Of a DNA stretch of 64,000 nucleotides, positions 59,312 through 64,000 are shown piece after piece. Source of the DNA: Rufibacter sp. DG15C (GTDB lineage Bacteria; Bacteroidota; Bacteroidia; Cytophagales; Hymenobacteraceae); NCBI RefSeq assembly GCF_001577755.1, contig NZ_CP010776.1, positions 310,001 to 374,000 on the forward strand, in the 5' to 3' direction. The position numbers and the translations under genes were made by a program. Each line of letters starts with the position of its first letter. The first letter of the stretch is position 1. The notes under the pieces are model-generated. The model did not search any database. It had not been told where the DNA came from and saw only the letters and a list, made by a program, of their open reading frames with translations.

Positions 59312-61135
59312 TCACTTTTTTACCTTTATCAACAGTTTCCCCTGCAGTAGATTCAAATGAAATCTGTCCTTCTCTTTCTCGGCTTGCAGGCTGGTTATTT
59401 GCAAAGCCGCCTCTACCCCATTGCTGTTTGCCTTGAAAAACAACTCGTTAGCGGGCAATTGCTTGGGAGTACCATGGGCTTTGGTTTGGTTTCTATGTTT
59501 CTGTACCAAGGTGTCTAAGGCAAATCGCAAGGTCTCCTTCCTGAACTGAACCAACACTTCATTTTTAGGATCTGAGACAATTACTTTAATAGCCTCTGGG
59601 CCAATTTTAAATTCGTCCACCTTTTGTTCTTCCTCAAAAGAATAATCGTCAAGGGTGATCAGGTAATCATATCCATCTATCACTGTTACTTCTGCCTCCT
59701 TAGAATGTAAGACGTAGTACGTAGCATCCAAGGCTTCTGTCGTCTGCGGCATTCGCGTGTAGTCCAGGCCCATTAAGGCCAGCACATCACTAGTATTGGG
59801 CGCTTTTGACCCGAAGTGTGGTTTCTCGGCGAACAACGAGTCTAACGGTGCCCCAAACCAACTTCGCACTGACTCATACTGGTGCATCTCTCCTAAGTAT
59901 TCCACGATAGACGTAATCTCTGCCGCCGCTGTATCTGGAAGGGCCTTTTTTACTTTTTGAATCTGCCCATTCGCCAATAACTGATGCTGGGTCAATAACT
60001 CCTGCAAGCGCCCCGTCTGGCTTCTCTGCGACACGGAGAAAACGCCCCACGGTTCAACGGCCACTAGAAAAGCAAGCGCGCCCAAAGTCATGGGAATGAA
60101 CTTGATGTTCTTCTGCCGGCTGAACAAGAAATACAAAGCCACCGCCAACAACCACAGCGCCAAGACTAAGACGATGTACCGGTTCTCGGTGATGCCATAG
60201 TCGCGCACCCGCCGCCAGATGGCCAACAACAAGAGAATCAGCAAGGGAAACAAGGCACGGTAAAACCATTTGGCGAAGGTGCGTATCCAGCGGTTGCATT
60301 CATCTTCTCTTACAGGATGGATGAGTAGAAGCGAGAAGATACCGGCCGTAGAAAAGCCTAAAACCAGATAACTTACCCAACCGCGCGGCCACTCCCACTG
60401 CACCAGAATCTTACCCATGTAGGCGTACAGAATCACCAGATACAGCGTGACCAGCGGCAAGAGTACAAACTGCGTGAAGAGTTTCAGGCCCTTCGGGTAG
60501 TCTGTCACGTTCTCCAGTTCATTGGGGTTGGGCACTCCGGCCAGGAAAAACCAGGTATTGAAAACGCCTACCATGAAAATCCAGAGCTTGGGATAGATTT
60601 TCTGGTCAATCTTCACGTCAAACAGCTGGTCAAACGCCATGATGGCCAACAGCAAACCCAGAAACAGCACAACCGTGTAAAGCGCCGCCGTGAGCAGGCG
60701 CAGGAAAAGGCTTTTGTTGAACTGCCAGAACCCGTTCTCCACCTTCCAGTTTAGATAGGCGGCAAAGGACGCAGCCAAATGCAAGGCAATCATCCAGAGC
60801 AGGTACCGCATCATTTCTTTGAAGGCAGGTTCCTGAGGCAGAAAAAAGTAATAAGTCACTAACAACAGAACACCCAATGCCACCAATCCCCAACGCAACG
60901 CGGGCTTGTTGCCTTTTCGCTCAGAATAGAGCTCCAGCACAAAAAACAGAATCAATCCCAGCGCCGAAATGATGGCCAGTTTAGGTAGTATGGTTTCCTC
61001 ATTACTGTCCCGTTCAATCATGAGCCACACCACGGTGGTGCCCATCACGGCAGAAAGCAAGGTGAACGGAAAACGAAGGAAGGTCTGGTAGGCGGCTAAG
61101 GCAATTTCTTTGAGGGGCAATCTAGGCAGGGCCAT
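59312..61135 (-). CDS. DUF4153 multi-pass membrane protein
   Basis: 607 residues: about 12 membrane helices in the N-terminal two thirds, then a C-terminal soluble region of some 200 residues (QRSQTGRLQELLTQHQ onwards). The layout and the FNTWFFLAGVPNP and PRGWVSYLVLGFS segments fit DUF4153 proteins of Bacteroidota, function unknown. ATG 61135 is used; a longer frame begins with a TTG inside palindrome copy 22 and adds AYFPEIRAKTD, which is a translation of that repeat. Confidence 0.85.
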   Translation of the reverse strand: MALPRLPLKEIALAAYQTFLRFPFTLLSAVMGTTVVWLMIERDSNEETILPKLAIISALGLILFFVLELYSERKGNKPALRWGLVALGVLLLVTYYFFLPQEPAFKEMMRYLLWMIALHLAASFAAYLNWKVENGFWQFNKSLFLRLLTAALYTVVLFLGLLLAIMAFDQLFDVKIDQKIYPKLWIFMVGVFNTWFFLAGVPNPNELENVTDYPKGLKLFTQFVLLPLVTLYLVILYAYMGKILVQWEWPRGWVSYLVLGFSTAGIFSLLLIHPVREDECNRWIRTFAKWFYRALFPLLILLLLAIWRRVRDYGITENRYIVLVLALWLLAVALYFLFSRQKNIKFIPMTLGALAFLVAVEPWGVFSVSQRSQTGRLQELLTQHQLLANGQIQKVKKALPDTAAAEITSIVEYLGEMHQYESVRSWFGAPLDSLFAEKPHFGSKAPNTSDVLALMGLDYTRMPQTTEALDATYYVLHSKEAEVTVIDGYDYLITLDDYSFEEEQKVDEFKIGPEAIKVIVSDPKNEVLVQFRKETLRFALDTLVQKHRNQTKAHGTPKQLPANELFFKANSNGVEAALQITSLQAEKEKDRFHLNLLQGKLLIKVKK

Positions 61136-61146
61136 GAGCGGGATGT

Positions 61147-61185
61147 CGGTTTTTGCCCTGATTTCAGGAAAATAGGCCAAAAACG
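61147..61185. repeat. GGCC palindrome, copy 22
   Basis: Imperfect core (CGGTTTTTGCCCTGATTTC; GGAAAATAGGCCAAAAACG) ending seven bases from the YihY stop codon and just before the DUF4153 start. Confidence 0.78.
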
Positions 61186-61192
61186 CAAATCC

Positions 61193-62122
61193 TTAGCGCT
61201 TCTCTTTCTCCAGCCGCTTAGTGATGGTGTCAATGCTAATGTTCACCTCAAAGCCCAGAATGAGGATCATGCAGACAAAATCCAGCCAGATCATTAAACC
61301 AATGAGCGCGCCAATAGAGCCGTAGAACTTGTTGTAGGTGTCAAACTTACTGATGTAGAAAGAGAACAGCATGGACACCAGAAAGATGAGGATGGTAGCC
61401 ACCACTGAGCCCGCGCTCACAAACGGCCACTTGTCATGGATGGCCGGCACGTAGTAGTAAATCATGGACGTAGCCAGGAAGAACAGCAGGATCACTGCCA
61501 CGTACTTCAGAATCACGATCAAGGTATACGTAAAGGCCTCTGTCACCACCTCATAAAACACCAGAATGTCCAGAATGTACGTCCCGAAGAAGATGGCACT
61601 AATGCTGATGAGCAAGATGACCGCCAGGGCCACCGTCAGCAACGTGGCAATCAAACGCTTGCGCAGATAGGTCCGGCGCCGGAAGGTTTTGTACTTCTTG
61701 TCAAAGGCGTCCATGAGGCTCATGATGCCATTGGTAGACAAGACCAGCGCAAACAAGAAACCGAAGGACAGCAAGCCGCCCCGCGGGGTGTTCACAATGT
61801 CCTCAATGGTCTCAGCGGCGGCCAGATAAATCTCCTGCGGCATCACGTCCCCCAGAAACTGCAGGATGTCCTGGTCCAGGTGCCCCACCGGAATGTAGGG
61901 AATGAGCGTGAACAGGAAGATGATGGTAGGAAAGATGGCCAGCGTAAAATTGAAGGCCATGTACGACGCGCGCTTGGTCAAAGAGTCCAGCTTGAGCTCA
62001 TCAATCATCACCTTGATGACATGGTAGACGCTTACCCGACCCTCTAAAAAGCGCAGTTGCTTTAAGAAGACGATGAACTTACGGTAAGGCCGTGAGCTGG
62101 TAAAGGTCTGGTAGACGTTCAT
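61193..62122 (-). CDS. YihY/BrkB family membrane protein, paralogue 2
   Basis: 309 residues with about six membrane helices; KRASYMAFNFTLAIFPTIIF, NGIMSLMDAFDKKYKTFRRR and SIGALIGLMIWLDFVCMILILG match the family. It differs considerably from the YihY at 38100-39038. Its ATG overlaps the stop codon of the thioesterase gene by four bases (ATGA), so the two are translationally coupled. Confidence 0.92.
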   Translation of the reverse strand: MNVYQTFTSSRPYRKFIVFLKQLRFLEGRVSVYHVIKVMIDELKLDSLTKRASYMAFNFTLAIFPTIIFLFTLIPYIPVGHLDQDILQFLGDVMPQEIYLAAAETIEDIVNTPRGGLLSFGFLFALVLSTNGIMSLMDAFDKKYKTFRRRTYLRKRLIATLLTVALAVILLISISAIFFGTYILDILVFYEVVTEAFTYTLIVILKYVAVILLFFLATSMIYYYVPAIHDKWPFVSAGSVVATILIFLVSMLFSFYISKFDTYNKFYGSIGALIGLMIWLDFVCMILILGFEVNISIDTITKRLEKEKR

Positions 62123-62532
62123 GCCGTAAAGTAAGAGTCTAGCTTGTCATGAATTCCGTGAGGAATAGCTGTGGGCCGCCCAGACTTCATGTCTACAAAC
62201 ACCATGGTGGTTTCGCCAATGTTGAGGAGCTCCTGAGCCTCATTGTAGACCTCGTACTCAAACTTGATGCGGGTACCTTTGGGTTTCTCCTTTACCAGCA
62301 GTTTAATGGTGAGCATGTCATCATAGCGCGCCGGCCTGATGTACTTGCAGCGCATCTCCAGTACGGGCATCATCACACCTTCGGCCTCCATCTCTTTGTA
62401 ATGGATGCCCAAGCGGCGGAACGTCTCGGTGCGGGCCACCTCATAGTAGGCGCCGTAGTTGCCGTAATAGACATAGCCCATCTGGTCGGTTTCGGCGTAA
62501 CGCACCCTTATCTGTACCTCTGATTCAAACAC
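62119..62532 (-). CDS. Acyl-CoA thioesterase, YbgC/FadM-like (paralogue 2)
   Basis: 137 residues. Hotdog-fold signature VRYAETDQMGYVYYGNYGAYYEVART with the catalytic Asp, then RRLGIHYKEMEAEGVMMPVLEM. Cytosolic hydrolase of acyl-CoA or acyl-ACP thioesters. It overlaps the second YihY gene by four bases. Confidence 0.93.
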   Translation of the reverse strand: MFESEVQIRVRYAETDQMGYVYYGNYGAYYEVARTETFRRLGIHYKEMEAEGVMMPVLEMRCKYIRPARYDDMLTIKLLVKEKPKGTRIKFEYEVYNEAQELLNIGETTMVFVDMKSGRPTAIPHGIHDKLDSYFTA

Positions 62533-62564
62533 GTTCCTGTCTTCTTAAGCGGTGAATACCCTGC

Positions 62565-62602
62565 CGTTTTTAACCTGTTTCTGATAAAACAGCTTAAAAA
62601 CG
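62565..62602. repeat. GGCC palindrome, copy 23
   Basis: Variant with TTTTTAA on the left matched by TTAAAAA on the right, another paired change, and one mismatch. It lies in the probable leader of the thioesterase gene. Confidence 0.8.
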
Positions 62603-62786
62603 ATTTCGGCGTTTACAATAATACTAGAAAGATTGAGAAATGGTGCTACCGCCAAATGAAAGCAGACGTATTGGCCGGAAGTTGTTGGTTTTGACGAGTG
62701 CTGGCCTATAACCTTTCCTGCAGCCGTTCCCAGATTTGGTCATTAAGACGCCGGACCCGTGTGCACAAAAGTATAGGCAAAAAAAA

Positions 62787-62832
62787 CTTCCGTTTTTGGC
62801 CTGATTTCCAGAAGCTAAGCCAAAAACGGAAG
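62787..62832. repeat. GGCC palindrome, copy 24
   Basis: Outer arms CTTCCG and CGGAAG pair; the inner right arm is changed (GAAGCTAAGCC). It ends five bases from the mltG stop codon. Confidence 0.85.
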
Positions 62833-62837
62833 ACAGG

Positions 62838-63926
62838 TTATTTCATAATTTTACGCTGCGTCAAGGCGGCCTGGTAGCGGCGGGCGTTGCGCAAATGCTC
62901 TTCCATGGTGGCGGCAAAGGCGTGGTAGCCCGAGAAATCCTCTTTCGCGCAGAAGTACAGATACTCTGTTTCTTCTGGGTTCAAGACTGCCTCTAGAGAA
63001 GAAATGGCCGGCAGGTTGATTGGTCCCGGAGGCAGGCCTTTGTACATATATGTGTTGTACGGCGAGTCCTTTCTCAAATGCACGTTTAACACGCGGCGTA
63101 TGCTAAAATCACCGTTGGCGTACACAACCGTTGGGTCAGCTTGCAAGGCCATGTTGCGCTCCAAACGGTTCAAGTACACACCCGCAATTTTAGGACGCTC
63201 ATCGGCGTGGATGCTTTGCTCTGCTTGGACAATAGAGGCTAGAATGGAAACCTCGGTTTTAGAAAGGCCCAGGTCTTTGGCTTTGGCTTCGCGGGCCTTG
63301 GTCCAGAAGATATCGTACTCCTTTTTCATGCGCTCCATCATCTCAGGGGCGGGCGTGGTCCAGTACATCTCATAGGTGTTCGGGATGAACATGGTCAGGA
63401 TGGTGGTGGTGTCAAAGCCTAGCTTCTTGGTAAAAGACGGGCTGTTCAACAAAGAGTCAATCTCGGCGGGCGTAGAATTGATGAAGCCGCTCAGCTTTTG
63501 GGCCAGGTCTTTCTTGAGGCGCACGTTGGTATACGTCAGCTTGACCGGGTCTTGGTCACCGGAGCGGAGCTTGGCAATTAAGTGGTAGTTGGTCAAACCG
63601 TTCTTGAGCTCATAGCGGCCGGGCTTCACCAGTTCTGGGTAGTCCATCAGTTTGGCCATAAAGCGCAGGGACAGCTTGTCTATGATTACTTTCTTGGAGT
63701 CAATGGAATCCATGACCTGCTCATAGGTGGCGCCTTTGGGGATGAGCACATACACGGGCTCTCCCTTGTTCTCTACGTTGGGCGTGTAAACAATCTGGTA
63801 CGCGTAGTAAGAGAAGCACACAAACAGGAACATGATCAAGACCAGCGCATATGTCCATTTACTGGTTTTCTTGGGCGTACGTGACCTTCTTGGTCCAGGC
63901 GTAGCGGGCGTATTTAATTCTGACAT
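62838..63926 (-). CDS. mltG: Endolytic murein transglycosylase MltG
   Basis: 362 residues: short cytosolic N-terminus, one membrane helix (about 24-44) and a periplasmic YceG domain. EVSILASIVQAEQ, ADERPKIAGVYLNRLERNMALQADPTVVYANG and PYNTYMYKGLPPGPINLPAISSLEAVLNP are the family blocks. The usual IVEKET-type active-site segment reads IVQAEQ, keeping the second glutamate. It cuts nascent glycan strands during wall synthesis. A TACCTTTG element ends six bases before its ATG, so the transcript may be leaderless. Confidence 0.94.
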   Translation of the reverse strand: MSELNTPATPGPRRSRTPKKTSKWTYALVLIMFLFVCFSYYAYQIVYTPNVENKGEPVYVLIPKGATYEQVMDSIDSKKVIIDKLSLRFMAKLMDYPELVKPGRYELKNGLTNYHLIAKLRSGDQDPVKLTYTNVRLKKDLAQKLSGFINSTPAEIDSLLNSPSFTKKLGFDTTTILTMFIPNTYEMYWTTPAPEMMERMKKEYDIFWTKAREAKAKDLGLSKTEVSILASIVQAEQSIHADERPKIAGVYLNRLERNMALQADPTVVYANGDFSIRRVLNVHLRKDSPYNTYMYKGLPPGPINLPAISSLEAVLNPEETEYLYFCAKEDFSGYHAFAATMEEHLRNARRYQAALTQRKIMK

Positions 63927-63932
63927 AGACTA

Positions 63933-63940
63933 CAAAGGTA
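63933..63940 (-). promoter_or_regulatory. Candidate -7 element of mltG, TACCTTTG
   Basis: Exact TAnnTTTG match. With transcription normally starting about six bases on, the first base of the message would be at or next to the mltG ATG. Confidence 0.45.
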
Positions 63941-64000
63941 CAAATTTAATGAGTGATTGAGAGAGGGATTGAGTGAGAGAATGAAGACAGATTTAAGGCA

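Larger units (their letters stand above)
62533..62837. other. Intergenic region with two GGCC palindromes
   Basis: 305 bases. It holds copies 23 and 24 of the palindrome and, on the minus strand, TACTTTTG at 62766-62773, an exact match to the Bacteroidota -7 element, which could drive the thioesterase-YihY genes. No TTG is well placed upstream of it. No convincing gene. Confidence 0.6.

Noticed and set aside
61436-62047. 203-residue + strand frame opposite the second YihY gene
   Set aside because: Antisense to a clear membrane protein; His, Gln and Asp-rich composition arises from reversed hydrophobic codons.
62690-62775. Short minus-strand frame ending RRLNDQIWERLQERL in the mltG-thioesterase gap
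   Set aside because: Looks protein-like at the end, but no start codon could be placed and it overlaps a promoter-like element; possibly a gene remnant, not supportable.
1-64000. CRISPR array, prophage, transposase or integrase genes
   Set aside because: No regularly spaced repeats with unique spacers, and no reading frame with transposase, integrase or phage structural features. The GGCC palindromes are irregularly spaced at gene ends.

Overview
The window reads as a chromosomal segment of a Bacteroidota member, most likely order Cytophagales, family Hymenobacteraceae (Rufibacter/Nibribacter/Pontibacter-like). The family placement is inference. The sequence evidence is a SusC/SusD outer-membrane pair, a type IX secretion C-terminal sorting domain, many lipoproteins, no strong Shine-Dalgarno sequences, and promoters of the Bacteroidota type (TTG, about 19-20 nt, TAnnTTTG), clearest at the tRNA-Ser gene. 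I see no prophage, insertion sequence, CRISPR array or rRNA. The content is mostly housekeeping and envelope genes in short operons.

Layout. 1-6.3 kb: end of a dehydrogenase, a secreted aspartyl protease with a PDZ domain, DUF2721, queA, and a YjgN + M48 protease pair. 6.3-11 kb: an orphan SusD/SusC operon. 11-20 kb: DUF2911 protein, a sodium:solute symporter with a previously hidden 41-aa partner, a large PIG-L deacetylase, lipoproteins, an OmpA-type lipoprotein, a CDGSH protein. 20-31 kb: APC permease, amidohydrolase, beta-barrel protein, GNAT, phospholipase C-like protein, deoxynucleoside kinase, STAS-like proteins, an M23 endopeptidase, a MOSC protein. 31-40.5 kb: xseA/xseB, subtilase, cyclophilin, M13 protease, YihY, a kinase-like unknown and an alkyltransferase-like protein. 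41-49.3 kb: an RND adaptor/pump/TolC operon and a T9SS-secreted glycosidase-like protein. 49.4-59 kb: TetR + thioesterase, an unknown TIM-barrel-like protein directly joined to queD, and two paralogous histidine kinase/response regulator pairs facing away from each other across AT-rich DNA. 59-64 kb: tRNA-Ser(UGA), DUF4153, a second YihY, a second thioesterase, mltG.

The strongest unexplained signal is a family of intergenic palindromes, here called the GGCC palindrome, in 24 places. Its full form is CGTTTTTGGCCTGTTTTC, two bases, then GAAAACAGGCCAAAAACG. Eight of ten tail-to-tail gaps carry one. Most others lie within about 20 nt of a stop codon, and two contain the stop codon itself. Arms vary between copies but stay paired, including outer arms unique to each copy, so the folded structure seems to be under selection. 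Several copies adjoin a separate GC-rich hairpin. These elements probably mark transcript 3' ends, but the core has no U-tract after its stem, so a plain intrinsic-terminator explanation is incomplete.

Other points of interest are the 41-aa symporter partner, the unknown-queD operon, a two-member 'DWDY' secreted family, three divergent STAS-like proteins, and the duplicated two-component pairs. Gene starts were moved inward from the longest frame wherever a signal peptide, promoter or palindrome showed the upstream part was not real.
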